64,000 nt of DNA from Dehalococcoides mccartyi (lineage in GTDB: Bacteria; Chloroflexota; Dehalococcoidia; UBA2979), in NCBI GenBank assembly GCA_945865925.1, contig CAMBFG010000002.1, positions 200,421 to 264,420 on the forward strand, read 5' to 3'. This document shows, piece after piece, positions 50,463 to 59,757 of the stretch (position 1 is the first letter of the stretch; each line of letters begins with the position of its first letter). The notes below the pieces were generated by a model. That model was given only the letters and a program-made list of their open reading frames with translations, was not told the origin of the DNA and did no database searches. A program made the position numbers and the translations under genes.

Positions 50463-51302
50463 ATGCCGCTGGCGAGTGGACGCGAGTTGCTCGCTGCTGC
50501 TGTGGCCGGCGCGTATGCCCTCCCGGGCTTCAACATCTCCAATGTGGAGATGGCACTCGGTGTCCTCGATGCCGCGCAGGCCAAGCGCGCGCCGGTGCTG
50601 CTGCAGTTCAACCCCTCGAACCTCGAACACCTCGGGGGGATCGAGGTGGCGGCGGCCCTCGGGCGCTCCCTCGCGGAGCGGGCAACCGTGCCGGTAGGCG
50701 TACACCTCGATCACGGCCCGAACGTGGCACTGCTGCGCAAGGCTGTGCACAGCGGCTTCACCTCGCTGATGTTCGATGGCTCCACGTTCCCGTACGAGCG
50801 CAATCGCACGGAGACGATGGCTGCGTACGCCGTCGCACTCGAGGCGGGCGTCATGCTCGAGGCCGAACTCGGCCACGTCGGTGGACGCGAGCCCGGCGTC
50901 GCGACGTCGGAGATGGTGCTGACCGATCCAGAGACCGCCGCGCGCTTCGTCACGGAGACGCGCATCGATGCCCTCGCGGTCTCCGTGGGCACGGCACATG
51001 GGCTCGCCGGCTCGGTGAACCTCGCCCTGGTGCGCGAGTTGCGTGTGGCGACGAAGGGGCTGCCGCTCGTGCTGCACGGCGGCTCCGGCGTGACGCCTCG
51101 TGACCTGCGCGCGGCCGTCGAGGCGGGGATCCGCAAAGTGAACATTTCGAGCGAGATCCACGCGGCGTTCGCGAACGCCCTCGCGCTTACGCTCACGCCC
51201 TCAGCGCGCGACCCGAGGCCCGCCCTGCTGCGCGCCCGCGAGGCCGTCACCGTGGTTGCCACGGACCGCATCGACCTGCTGGGCGCAGCGAACCGCGCGT
51301 AG
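50463..51302 (+). CDS. Class II fructose-bisphosphate-type aldolase
   Basis: A 279-residue zinc aldolase. Motifs: ALPGFNISNVEM near the N-terminus, PVGVHLDHG (zinc His), FTSLMFDGSTFPYERN, MLEAELGHVGGREPG, VGTAHGLAG (zinc His), LHGGSGV (zinc His) and KVNISSEIHAAF. These fit fructose-1,6-bisphosphate or tagatose/ketose-bisphosphate aldolases, and sequence alone does not separate them. ATG 50463 has AAAGG 8 nt upstream. It is divergent from the sigma gene. Confidence 0.9.
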   Translation: MPLASGRELLAAAVAGAYALPGFNISNVEMALGVLDAAQAKRAPVLLQFNPSNLEHLGGIEVAAALGRSLAERATVPVGVHLDHGPNVALLRKAVHSGFTSLMFDGSTFPYERNRTETMAAYAVALEAGVMLEAELGHVGGREPGVATSEMVLTDPETAARFVTETRIDALAVSVGTAHGLAGSVNLALVRELRVATKGLPLVLHGGSGVTPRDLRAAVEAGIRKVNISSEIHAAFANALALTLTPSARDPRPALLRAREAVTVVATDRIDLLGAANRA

Positions 51303-51349
51303 TCGAGGCCCCGGGGCGGGTATCCGGGACGCGTGCCATACTCGATGAC

Positions 51350-52132
51350 GTGACCAATGACTCGAATCTGACGCTGTCGAGCGAGCCGCTCGATCCCGCG
51401 GGCGACGAAGCCGCCGACGACGGTGTCCTGTCGCAAGGCGTCGTTGTTTCTGGTTTCGATGCCCCGGGATTCCTCGACCCACCGCTGGTTTCCCATCGCG
51501 GCCTCGTCGACTTCGACCCGTGGGCCGTGCGCCGCCGTTCCGCGCTCGCGACGTGGGGCCTCCGCGGCCTCGCCGAAACGCTTGAGGTCATTGCGCTCGC
51601 CCTGATTATGTTCCTCGGCGTGCGCGTGGTAGCCCACAACTACATCGTGGACGGCTCTTCGATGGCGCCCACCTTCCAGACGAGCGAACTCGTCATCGTG
51701 AACCGCCTCGCCTACCGAGAGATCGACCTCTCCTGGCTGCCAGGTGGGGGCATCTTCCGCCCCTTCGGCGGGCCTCGGCCGGGTGACGTCGTGGTGTTCC
51801 TGTACCAGCAGGAGCCGCGCGAACGTGACTTCATCAAGCGCGTGATCGCGCTGCCCGGCCAGACCGTCGAGGTGCGCGATGGGCACGTCTACGTGGACAA
51901 CCGGCCGCTCGACGAGCCGTACATCAACGCCCCGCCGAACTACGCGATGCCGAAGACGCTCGTGCCAGCCGACTCAGTCTTCGTGCTGGGCGACAACCGG
52001 AACAACTCGTTCGACTCACACCTCTTCGGCGTGGTGCCACAGTCGAGGCTGATCGGGCGAGCCGAGCTGCGGTATTGGCCGTTCCCTCGCTTCTGGCGGG
52101 TCGATCACCACCTCGGCACGCCGCTCTCGTAA
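51350..52132 (+). CDS. lepB: Signal peptidase I
   Basis: A 260-residue type I signal peptidase. One membrane helix (EVIALALIMFLGVRVVA, near 85) is followed by the catalytic Ser in VDGSSMAPTF (near 103). The general base Lys is in RDFIKRVIALPGQ, and the C-terminal box is VLGDNRNNSFDSH. The N-terminal 75 residues before the helix are longer than usual and acidic. The start is GTG 51350, 47 bp after the aldolase stop. It cleaves exported preproteins outside the membrane. Confidence 0.94.
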   Translation: MTNDSNLTLSSEPLDPAGDEAADDGVLSQGVVVSGFDAPGFLDPPLVSHRGLVDFDPWAVRRRSALATWGLRGLAETLEVIALALIMFLGVRVVAHNYIVDGSSMAPTFQTSELVIVNRLAYREIDLSWLPGGGIFRPFGGPRPGDVVVFLYQQEPRERDFIKRVIALPGQTVEVRDGHVYVDNRPLDEPYINAPPNYAMPKTLVPADSVFVLGDNRNNSFDSHLFGVVPQSRLIGRAELRYWPFPRFWRVDHHLGTPLS

Positions 52133-52214
52133 GACGCCAGCCGAGGCCGGCGGTAGACTCCGCCCCGGCCCCATCGATGCGCGCGGGAGGTGCCCCATCC
52201 CTGTCGACCCCGAG

Positions 52215-52760
52215 ATGATCGCCGCGCTCACGGACGCGGGCGCCTTCCTTACCGGCCACTTCCAGTTGAACTCCGGGCGGCACTCTGACCGCTATCTGGA
52301 GAAGTTCAACATGCTCCAGTGGCCGCGCTACACCGAACTCGTCTGCCGCAAGATGGCTGAGGCCGGGCGCACCTACTCTCCGCAGACGATCGCCGGTCCG
52401 ACCACGGGTGGCATCGTGCTCGCGTACGAGATCGGTCGCCAACTCGGGCTGCGCGGCATCTTCTGCGAGCGCGCACCCGAGGGCGGTCGCACCTTCCAGC
52501 GCGACTTCCGCCTGCAACCCGGCGAGCGCGTGATGGTCGTGGACGACGTGATGACGTCCGGCGAGTCTGTGTTCGACACGATCGGCGCGGTGCAGAAGGC
52601 CGGCGGCGTGGTCACCTCGGTGGCGGTGATGGTGGACCGTTCTGGCGGCAAAGTGACCTTCGATGTGCCCTCGTTCGCGGCCACCGAGGTGGAGATGCAG
52701 ACGTGGGCTGCGGACGAGTGCCCGCTGTGCAAGCAGGGCGTGGCGCTGAAGATCACCTAG
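52215..52760 (+). CDS. pyrE: Orotate phosphoribosyltransferase
   Basis: A 181-residue PyrE with LTGHFQLNSGRHSDRYLEKF, IAGPTTGGIVLAYEIGRQL and the PRPP motif VMVVDDVMTSGES. It converts orotate to OMP. The only strong ribosome site, GGGAGG (52185-52190), is 24 nt from the ATG at 52215. An in-frame ATC at 52197 lies at ideal 6-nt spacing, so a rare non-canonical start six codons earlier is possible. The C-terminal CPLCKQGVALKIT ending is usual for this family subset. Confidence 0.93.
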   Translation: MIAALTDAGAFLTGHFQLNSGRHSDRYLEKFNMLQWPRYTELVCRKMAEAGRTYSPQTIAGPTTGGIVLAYEIGRQLGLRGIFCERAPEGGRTFQRDFRLQPGERVMVVDDVMTSGESVFDTIGAVQKAGGVVTSVAVMVDRSGGKVTFDVPSFAATEVEMQTWAADECPLCKQGVALKIT

Positions 52761-52781
52761 TCGAGGTTCGACCCCGACTAG
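52757..52781. terminator. Short bidirectional hairpin between pyrE and the VOC gene
   Basis: CTAGTCG (52757-52763) and CGACTAG (52775-52781) form a perfect 7-bp arm, with GG/CC pairing inside. The repeat contains both stop codons of the convergent genes. It is a compact candidate terminator without T-tracts. Confidence 0.45.
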
Positions 52782-53692
52782 ATCCAGATACCCGGCTTCT
52801 CTTCCCAGAAGAACTGCACCAGCATGCCGCCGGTGTGCTTCGGGTGGATGAAGGCTTCCTTCCACGCCGCGCCGTCAGTCTCGCCGGTGCGCTCGCCGAA
52901 GAGCGGGATGTTGTGGTGCGCACACGCGCTCACCGCGCGCTCCCAGTCCCCGACCTCGAACGTGACGTGGTGCATCGAGGGCCCACGAGTATCGAGGAAC
53001 TTCTGCACAAACGAGTCAGGGCCGGCGGGTTCGATGATCTCGAAGCGCAGCTGTCCGGTGTTCGTTTCCAGGACCCGGGTGTTGAAGCCGGTGTCGGCGC
53101 CGTTACCGGGCGACGTGTAGATCGTCTTCATCCCGAACAACTGCTCGTAGTAGTCGCCGAGCTCGCTGCGGCTCGGGTGGGCGTGCGACAGGTGGTTCAC
53201 GGCGATGATGCCGAGGGTGTGCTCGCCGTCGTCCTCGAAGGGCGGGTACTCGTTCCACGGATCGCCGGAGTAGATCTGGTACAGGAAGCCGTGACCGCCG
53301 CTGCGCGGGTGGAGGTAGATCACCCCGCCGCCGCTCTCGACCTCGTCACGCTCGCGGTAGCCCCACGGCTCCACGCCCGCCTCGCGGATCGCCTCCGCCG
53401 CCTGCTGCGCGGAACGCACCTGCAACGCGACGTGGTGAAGGCCGGGGCCGGATGCGCCGTTGATGAAGCGATGAAGGTAGGAGTCCGGCCCGTTCGGCAT
53501 CAGCACTTCCCAGCCCATCGCCGAGCGACCCGGCACCACGAGGTCCGCGCCGACGTAGCCCTCGTCGCTGTCGTGCTGGTTGTCGAAGCGGAACCCGAGC
53601 ACCTTCGTGAGGAACTCGATCTGCGGCTCGAGCGCGGGCACGGCCATGCTGATGTGGTCAAACTGCAAAATGTCGAGCACGAAGGTCCCCAT
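52778..53692 (-). CDS. Double-domain VOC (glyoxalase-fold) protein
   Basis: A 304-residue protein with two vicinal-oxygen-chelate modules. The first opens LQFDHISMAVPALEPQIEFL and has GPGLHHVALQVRS. The second has AVNHLSHAHPSRSELGDYY and GPSMHHVTFEVGDW, ending HTGGMLVQFFWEE. The repeated His and terminal Glu are metal ligands. The fold is shared by dioxygenases, methylmalonyl-CoA epimerase and 4-hydroxyphenylpyruvate dioxygenase; the two-module length is most like a ring- or keto-acid dioxygenase. The specific reaction is not clear. Confidence 0.85.
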   Translation of the reverse strand: MGTFVLDILQFDHISMAVPALEPQIEFLTKVLGFRFDNQHDSDEGYVGADLVVPGRSAMGWEVLMPNGPDSYLHRFINGASGPGLHHVALQVRSAQQAAEAIREAGVEPWGYRERDEVESGGGVIYLHPRSGGHGFLYQIYSGDPWNEYPPFEDDGEHTLGIIAVNHLSHAHPSRSELGDYYEQLFGMKTIYTSPGNGADTGFNTRVLETNTGQLRFEIIEPAGPDSFVQKFLDTRGPSMHHVTFEVGDWERAVSACAHHNIPLFGERTGETDGAAWKEAFIHPKHTGGMLVQFFWEEKPGIWI

Positions 53693-53751
53693 CCGCTGCT
53701 GCCCGATGATACCGGTCGCGCCCCGTAGGTCGTGGGGGGTTCCGGGTGAGG

Positions 53752-54924
53752 CTAGTCGCCTGCCTCGATCGCGCCCGCGTGCAGGCGCCAGCGGATGGCT
53801 CCCGGTAGTTCCGCCCGCGAGGGATGGGCGGCGTCCGGCGTGGTGATCAGCACCTGGTCGACCCCGTACGCGACGCTCAGGACGCGCGCCCGACGGGCGG
53901 GGTCGAGTTCGCTCAGGATGTCGTCCAGCAGCAGCACCGGCGCGTCTCCGGTCCGCGCCTTCGAGTACCCCACCTCGGCCAGCCGCAGCGCGAGCGCGGC
54001 GCTACGCTGTTGCCCTCGGGAGGCGCTCACGCCCGCCGCGTGGCCGCCGATCAGGAAGCGGACATCGTCGCGATGCGGGCCCGTGAGGCTCAGCCCCCGC
54101 CTCACGTCCTCCATCCGTCCCGCCACCAGCGCGTCGAGGAACCGTGCGGCGAGGTCGTGCTCGCGCAGACGGGCGGCGACGGCGGCGGGGACGCGTGGCT
54201 CGTAGATCACCTCGAGGGCTTCCGACTCGCTCGCGGCGAGCTCGGCGTAGGTGACGGCGGCGTCGCGGCCCAGCACGCGCAGCGCCTCCGCGCGGGCGGC
54301 GAGGATGATCGCACCAGCCTCGGCCAGTTCGCCGTCCCAGAAATCGAGTTCGTCCGGCTTGCCTCGACGCTCCTGGAGCCGCTTCAGCAAGGAGTTCCGC
54401 TGCTCCAGCACGCGTGTGTAGCGTTGCAGCGCCCGGACGTACGCGGGGTCCAACTGCGACAGCGTGATATCCAGATAGCGCCGTCGATTGGCCGGCGGGC
54501 CATCGATGATCGCGAGGTCGTCCGCGGCGAACAGCACGACACGCAGCCGGCCGATGAGGTCAGACGCACGGCGCGCGATGCCGTTGACGCGGAAGCGACG
54601 CCCAGCGCGCTGCGGCGGCACGCCCACGGTGATCATCTGCCCGACGATGCTGACCTCCACGTGCTCGCGCCCCCCCACCGTCGTCACCTCCGCTTCCAGG
54701 CGGGCGGCCGGAATCGGATCTTCCGCGAGCGCGCCCCACGAGATGAGGTCGAGGTCGGTGCCACTCCCCTGCGATCGGGTGGTGGCGAGCATCGCGATCG
54801 CTTCAAGCAGGTTGGACTTGCCCTGCGCGTTCGCGCCCGCGATCACGTGGACACCCGGCGTCAGTTCCACCTCGAGACGGCGAAACGTGCGCAAGTCAAT
54901 GAGCGAGAGGCGGGATACGTGCAT
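53752..54924 (-). CDS. recF: RecF, DNA replication and repair ATPase
   Basis: A 390-residue SMC-like ATPase. Walker A GANAQGKSNLLEAI is near residue 33; FAADDLAIIDGPPANRRRYLD lies in the middle; GLSLTGPHRDDVRFL, the signature SRGQQRSAALALRL and Walker B VLLLDDILSELD follow. It loads RecA at gaps with RecO and RecR. ATG 54924 gives the canonical MHVSRLSLIDLRTFR start. The frame is open upstream into the sensor kinase because of that gene's frameshift, but the two are separate proteins. Confidence 0.95.
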   Translation of the reverse strand: MHVSRLSLIDLRTFRRLEVELTPGVHVIAGANAQGKSNLLEAIAMLATTRSQGSGTDLDLISWGALAEDPIPAARLEAEVTTVGGREHVEVSIVGQMITVGVPPQRAGRRFRVNGIARRASDLIGRLRVVLFAADDLAIIDGPPANRRRYLDITLSQLDPAYVRALQRYTRVLEQRNSLLKRLQERRGKPDELDFWDGELAEAGAIILAARAEALRVLGRDAAVTYAELAASESEALEVIYEPRVPAAVAARLREHDLAARFLDALVAGRMEDVRRGLSLTGPHRDDVRFLIGGHAAGVSASRGQQRSAALALRLAEVGYSKARTGDAPVLLLDDILSELDPARRARVLSVAYGVDQVLITTPDAAHPSRAELPGAIRWRLHAGAIEAGD

Positions 54925-54962
54925 CGGATCTCGATAATCGCACGCCGATGGACGGCGTGGCG

Positions 54963-56238
54963 CTACAGGACGGCGCGACCGTCGGCGTGGGTGCCTCGCG
55001 TGACCGTGGCGCGCAATTCCACGCAGAAGCACGCCCCGGGCTCGGACTTCTCCACCACCCAGACGCGCCCTCATCTGGTGTAGCAACCGGCGGGCCACCG
55101 CAAGGCCGAGGCCAGAGCCCGGCATGTCGCTGGCGGCAGCGTCCGGCACACGGAAGTAGGCCTCAAAGATGCGCTCGCGGAACTCCGAAGGGACGCCGTC
55201 GCCCTGGTCGTCCACCTCGAAGACCACACGGTCGTGCTCGGAGGCACGCGTGCTGAGGGTGATCGTGGTCCCGTCCGGGGCGTGCCGGTTGGCATTGGCG
55301 AGGAGGTTGAGGACGACCTGCTCCAGCAGCTGCTTGTCCGCCAGGACGTGCGGCGTGTCTGCGGGCAGGTCCAGCGCGAGTTCCTGTCGACGCAGCAGGA
55401 ACGCCGGCCGCATCAGCCCCACCGACCGTTCCACCAGCCCTGGTAGGTCCACGTCCGCCGGGTGCATGGGGTACTCGAGCGTGCCCAAGCGCCCGAGGTT
55501 GATGAGGTCAGTCACCAGCATCCGAAGGCGGTCGACGCCACCGCGAAGTGAGCCGACGAGTTGCATCGCGGTGTCGTCTGCAGCGTTCGTGCGGTCCATC
55601 TCCAGCAGTTCGGCGAACGCCTGGATCGAGGTTAGCGGCGTCCGGATCTCGTGCGAGATCGCGGCCAGGAACTCACGGCGCCTCGCGTCCTGGTCGACGA
55701 GGTCACGCTCCCGCGCGTAGGCGGCCTCGTACAGCGCGGCGTGGTCGAGCGCCGCGGCGACCTGCCGCGCCACCGATCGCAATACGCGCCGGTCGCGAAG
55801 CGGCCCTGCCTTCGGAGCGACGAGCAGGAGGATGCCGATCGGTTCGTGGCCAGAGGTGAGGGGCAATCTGGCGATCCAGCCACGACGCTTCAGCCCTGAG
55901 ACTGGTGCCAGCCAACCTTCGCTCGCGTCCTCACGCTGCAACGGCCCGCCATCGGCGAGGCGGATCGGCGGTGCCGTCGCCAGCCACCTTGCCGAGTAGC
56001 CCGTCGCCGCGACCACCTCCAGAGGAGCGTCGATCTCCTCGCGAGTGACCGCCAGTGCGGCAGCCAGGACGAGCCCCTCCCCCGCGAGCGTCTCGAGGGC
56101 GGCGTTCGCGGTTTCGCGGATGTTGCGTGGCGTCTCCAGCACGTCGAGCATCAGCGTCTCGACGGCCTGCCGCACCCGCTCGTCCGTGATACTAGTGATG
56201 TACCAGGCGATGGCGGCCAGCCCGAGAATCGCGACCAC
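54963..56238 (-). CDS. Sensor histidine kinase with a 3' frameshift
   Basis: A membrane helix (AILGLAAIAWYITSI) leads into a GAF-like domain (about 50-200). HisKA follows with the phospho-acceptor His in FLAAISHEIRTPLTSIQAF, then the HATPase N box LEQVVLNLLANANRHAP and G box GSGLGLAVARRLL. After RRLLHQMR the annotated frame degenerates. Shifting one base at the C-run 55068-55070 gives VWVVEKSEPGACFCVEL and a TAG at 54963-54965, a normal kinase end. An extra G (minus strand) thus spoils the last 35 or so residues. GTG 56238 follows GAGGG. No response regulator gene is adjacent. Confidence 0.8.
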
Positions 56239-56317
56239 AGCATCGATACCCTCAACGCGCGCGACCACGACGACGCCCTCGGCATCACCATCGAGGCCAC
56301 CCGCGCTACCTTCGTAG

Positions 56318-56476
56318 GATGCCCACGCGGGCATCGAGGTGCTGGTGCGGCGGCTGAGCCTCAGCGACCTCAACGACGAATACCGCTACCCCTGGCTCGG
56401 CTTCCCCGCCGCCAACACCATCGCGGGGAACTCCTTCGGCCACTACCGCGAGCACGCGGAGTGGCTCGGCGGCTAG
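56318..56476 (+). pseudogene. C-terminal remnant of a DinB-like four-helix protein
   Basis: A 52-codon open stretch after a TAG has no start codon at its beginning, yet reads as a clear protein end: LSLSDLNDEYRYPWLGFP, then NTIAGNSFGHYREHAEWLGG and TAG at 56474-56476. The spacing of the His residues and the GNSFGHYREH motif match the last helix of DinB/ClbS-like proteins. The N-terminal two thirds are missing. It overlaps the region upstream of the kinase start on the other strand. Confidence 0.6.
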
Positions 56477-56497
56477 CGAGGCCGCTAACCTCCGTCC

Positions 56498-56914
56498 ATG
56501 GGCACCTTCTCGATCCAGGCCGACCGAGGCGAACGCTGGGCACCTCAGACGTTGGCGCTCTGCTTCGTCGTGAACCTCGCCGGCCTCTGGGTCGCCTCAA
56601 AGGTCGCGCCGGGTGTGCATGTCGACGACGTGCCCTCGCTGCTGGCGGGGACGGCGATCTTCGCGATCGTGAACATGCTGCTGAGGCCGCTCGCGAACAT
56701 GGTGTCGTGCTGTCTGATCGTGTTCACGTTCGGGTTCTTCGTGCTGATCATCAACGCGCTGCTGCTCGGGCTGACGGCGTGGACCGCGGGACGCCTCGAC
56801 CTCGCGTTTCGCGTGGACGGCTTCTGGGCGGCCTTCTTCGGCGCCCTCGTGATCTCGACGGTGTCGATGGTAGCGTCGCTGCTGATCCGCCCGCCGAGGG
56901 TGCAGCGCTCCTAG
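56498..56914 (+). CDS. Phage holin family IV-like membrane protein
   Basis: A 138-residue protein with four membrane helices (LALCFVVNLAGLWVASKV; LLAGTAIFAIVNMLLRPL; CLIVFTFGFFVLIINALLLG; FFGALVISTVSMVASLL). NMLLRPLA followed by TFGFF is typical of the family called phage holin IV or DUF360. Chromosomal members are not phage lysis proteins; their role is unknown. ATG 56498 is 22 bp after the DinB-like remnant. Confidence 0.85.
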   Translation: MGTFSIQADRGERWAPQTLALCFVVNLAGLWVASKVAPGVHVDDVPSLLAGTAIFAIVNMLLRPLANMVSCCLIVFTFGFFVLIINALLLGLTAWTAGRLDLAFRVDGFWAAFFGALVISTVSMVASLLIRPPRVQRS

Positions 56915-56916
56915 CG

Positions 56917-59757
56917 CTACTGCGGCATCACTCCGCGCAACGGGCCGATCGGGTCGCGCCCCTTGCGCTGCGCCCTCGGTCCTCGCCCCGCCCGCGAGGG
57001 CGTCCCCGGCCGCTCGATGCGCACGGCGCACGCCTTGAACTCCGGGATGCCCGAGAGCAGGTCGAGCGCGTCGTTGGTGAGGAAGTTCGCGGCGACGCCC
57101 TGCAGCTGTACGAACGGCACGAACAACTCACCCCGCCGCATCGAGTCCACCACATGCACCTGCGCGATGATCTCGCCACGCCGCGATGCCAGTTGGACCT
57201 CCTCGCCGTCGACAAAGCCGAGAGCGGTGGCATCGGCGGGGTGGATATCCATCGTGACCGCGGGGACGCGTTCGAGCAGGCCGGGGACGCGGCGGGTGAT
57301 CACCCCGGTGTGCCAGTGGTAGAGCGAACGTCCCGTGATCAGCGTGAACGGGAAGCGCTTCGATGGGAGCTCTGCCGACGGTGGGCCCTGTTCGACAGCC
57401 ATGAACTTGCCTCGACCGCGCGGGAACTCCGTCTCGAACAGCCGAGGCGTCCCCGGGTGTGTCGCGTCCGGCACCGGCCACTGCAGCCCGCCCTCGCGCT
57501 CCAACCGCTCGTGCGAGAGGCCCGCGATGATCGGCATCAGTGCCGTCATCTCCTCGAAGACGTCAGTCGAGGACGTCCAACCGAAGCCGGCGTTCGGACG
57601 TTCCAACAGCCGCAGCACACGCCACGCGATCTCGGCGGTGATCTCCCAGTCCTGCCGCGCCTCGCCTGGCGCGGGAACGATCGGCCGCACGAGCTGGACA
57701 CGGCGCTCGGAGTTGGTGAACGTCCCGTACTTCTCCGCGAACGCCGCGCTCGGCAGTACCACGTCAGCCACCTCGGCCGTCTCGTGCATGAAAATGTCCT
57801 GCACCACGAGGAAGTCGAGGTGTTCGAACGCCTCTCGCGCGTGCGCCAGGTAGGGGTCGGAGATCAGCGGGTTCTCGCCCACCACATACATCGAGCGGAG
57901 GCGACCCTCCAGCATCTCCTCGAGCATGTGCGTGGACTGCAGCCCCGGCGTGCGCGGGAACTCACTACCCCAGGCCAGCGCGTACTTCTCGTGCGCGGGG
58001 CCATCAAGCGGTTCGTAGCCGGGGAGCGTGTTCGGCAGGCAGCCGGAGTCGGAGCAGCCCTGCACGTTGTTCTGGCCTCGCAGCGGTGAGATGCCGTTGC
58101 CCGGCCCGCCCACCTGCCCGGTCAGTAGCGCGAGGTTGATCAGTGCGCGCGCGTTGTCGGAGCCGTTGGTGTGCTGCGTGACACCCATCCCCCAGATCAG
58201 GCACGACCCACGCTCGTTCCCCTCGGCGTCCGGTCGAGGGCGCGCGTACAGCCGCGCGGCGCGGCGGATGTCGTCCGCCGCGACACCCGTAATCACCTCA
58301 GCGATCTCCGGCGTGACCTGGCTTGCCACGCGACGCCAGGCGTCGAAGCCTTCAGTCCGCGCCTCCACGAAGTCCGGCGCCCACAACTGCTCTTCGAGGA
58401 TCACCTGCGCCATCGCGTTGAACAGCGCGACGTCCGTGCCAGGGCGGGGTTGCAGATGCACCTCTGCCACGTCGCACAGGTCGATGCGGATCGGGTTCAC
58501 CACGATCAGCGTCGCCCCGCGGTCCTCGACGGCGCGCCGCAGCCTCGATGCCACTACCGGGTGGTTCTGCGCCGTGTCGCTGCCCACGACCAGTAGCGTC
58601 CCGGCGATGTCGTAGTCCGAGTAGGAGTTCGAGGTCGCGCCGGAGCCAACCTGCTCCTGCAACGCCACCACCGAGGGCGCGTGACAGAGCCGCGAGCAGT
58701 GGTCGATGTTGTTCGTGCCCATAACGGCGCGCGTGAACTTCTGCACCGCGTACCCGTCCTCGTTCGAGGCCTTCGCGGAAGCGATCGCCGCGAACGATCC
58801 GAGACTCGCCGCGAACTTCCGCGCCACGAGGTCGAGCGCGTCGTCCCACGTCGCGGGCTGGAGGTGGCCGTCGCGGCGCACCAGCGGCTGCGTCAGGCGG
58901 TCGGGCGCGTGGACGAACTCGAGGCCGAAGCGCCCCTTCACGCACGTCATCCCCTGCGACGAGCCGTTCTCCGGCACCCCGTCCACCCACACGATCCGCC
59001 CGTCGCGCTCGTGTACGCGCAGCCCGCAGCCGACTCCGCAGTACGGGCAGGTCGTCTCGGTAACGGTCGTCTCGGGCGCCCTCGTCGAGACGCGCGCGGG
59101 GACGCCCTGCTTCGGCAGGATCGCGCCCGTCGGGCACTGCGATACGCACTGCCCGCAGGAGGTACACGTCGAGTCCTCCCATGCCCCATCGAACGCCACG
59201 CCGATGTGCGCCGTGTCACCTCGTCCGTTGATCCCGATCGCACCGATGTGCTGCGTGTGCTGACAGGCGTCAACACACCGCCCGCAGAGAATGCAGTCCG
59301 CCATGTTCAGCGTGAAGAAGATGTTGCTCTCGTCGAGCGGTGCGCGCGGCGCTGGTGCGTACGTCGAAACATCGAGGCCGTGCGCAACGGCGTACCTCGC
59401 TGCCTGCCCGCGCCCCCGCCCATCATCGGACATCCCGATCGTCAGATCGAGGACGCCGCGCCGCACGCGCTCGGCACGCTCGCTCGTCGTCCGGATCGAC
59501 TGCCCCTCGGCAACCGGTGTGTGGCACGCGGCGGCGAGCCGCCCCTGCCCCTCCACCTCGACGAGGCACGTCCGGCACGCGCCCAGCGGCCCGCGCGCCT
59601 CCGGCTTGCACAGGCTCGGTAGCGCCACCGAGGCCGCCTGCACCGCCTCCAGCAGCATCGCCACGCGCGCCACGCGCACCTCGACCCCGTCAACGCGCAG
59701 CGTGACCGTCGGCACCATTACCGGCAGCAGTCCACCCGGTGTGAAGATCGAGGTCAT
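56917..59757 (-). CDS. fdsA: NAD-dependent formate dehydrogenase, molybdopterin subunit
   Basis: A 946-residue FdsA-like catalytic subunit. The N-terminal [2Fe-2S] ferredoxin domain (LCKPEARGPLGACRTCLVE and ACHTPV) precedes two [4Fe-4S] motifs (CILCGRCVDAC; CTSCGQCVSQC). The molybdopterin domain has its own cluster (CPYCGVGCGL, MTCVKGRFG), and the metal-ligand Cys in HCSRLCHAPSVVAL replaces selenocysteine. The C-terminal MopB_CT domain follows (GRSLYHWHTGVITRR). It oxidises formate and passes electrons to the FdsB NAD site. Its ATG overlaps the DinB-like stop by 4 bp. The last 30 residues are basic and unusual. Confidence 0.93.
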   Translation of the reverse strand: MTSIFTPGGLLPVMVPTVTLRVDGVEVRVARVAMLLEAVQAASVALPSLCKPEARGPLGACRTCLVEVEGQGRLAAACHTPVAEGQSIRTTSERAERVRRGVLDLTIGMSDDGRGRGQAARYAVAHGLDVSTYAPAPRAPLDESNIFFTLNMADCILCGRCVDACQHTQHIGAIGINGRGDTAHIGVAFDGAWEDSTCTSCGQCVSQCPTGAILPKQGVPARVSTRAPETTVTETTCPYCGVGCGLRVHERDGRIVWVDGVPENGSSQGMTCVKGRFGLEFVHAPDRLTQPLVRRDGHLQPATWDDALDLVARKFAASLGSFAAIASAKASNEDGYAVQKFTRAVMGTNNIDHCSRLCHAPSVVALQEQVGSGATSNSYSDYDIAGTLLVVGSDTAQNHPVVASRLRRAVEDRGATLIVVNPIRIDLCDVAEVHLQPRPGTDVALFNAMAQVILEEQLWAPDFVEARTEGFDAWRRVASQVTPEIAEVITGVAADDIRRAARLYARPRPDAEGNERGSCLIWGMGVTQHTNGSDNARALINLALLTGQVGGPGNGISPLRGQNNVQGCSDSGCLPNTLPGYEPLDGPAHEKYALAWGSEFPRTPGLQSTHMLEEMLEGRLRSMYVVGENPLISDPYLAHAREAFEHLDFLVVQDIFMHETAEVADVVLPSAAFAEKYGTFTNSERRVQLVRPIVPAPGEARQDWEITAEIAWRVLRLLERPNAGFGWTSSTDVFEEMTALMPIIAGLSHERLEREGGLQWPVPDATHPGTPRLFETEFPRGRGKFMAVEQGPPSAELPSKRFPFTLITGRSLYHWHTGVITRRVPGLLERVPAVTMDIHPADATALGFVDGEEVQLASRRGEIIAQVHVVDSMRRGELFVPFVQLQGVAANFLTNDALDLLSGIPEFKACAVRIERPGTPSRAGRGPRAQRKGRDPIGPLRGVMPQ

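Noticed and set aside
53752-56373. A single 873-residue protein joining a histidine kinase to RecF.
   Set aside because: RecF has its own canonical start at 54924, and the kinase end is restored by a one-base shift. The long frame is an artefact of the frameshift.
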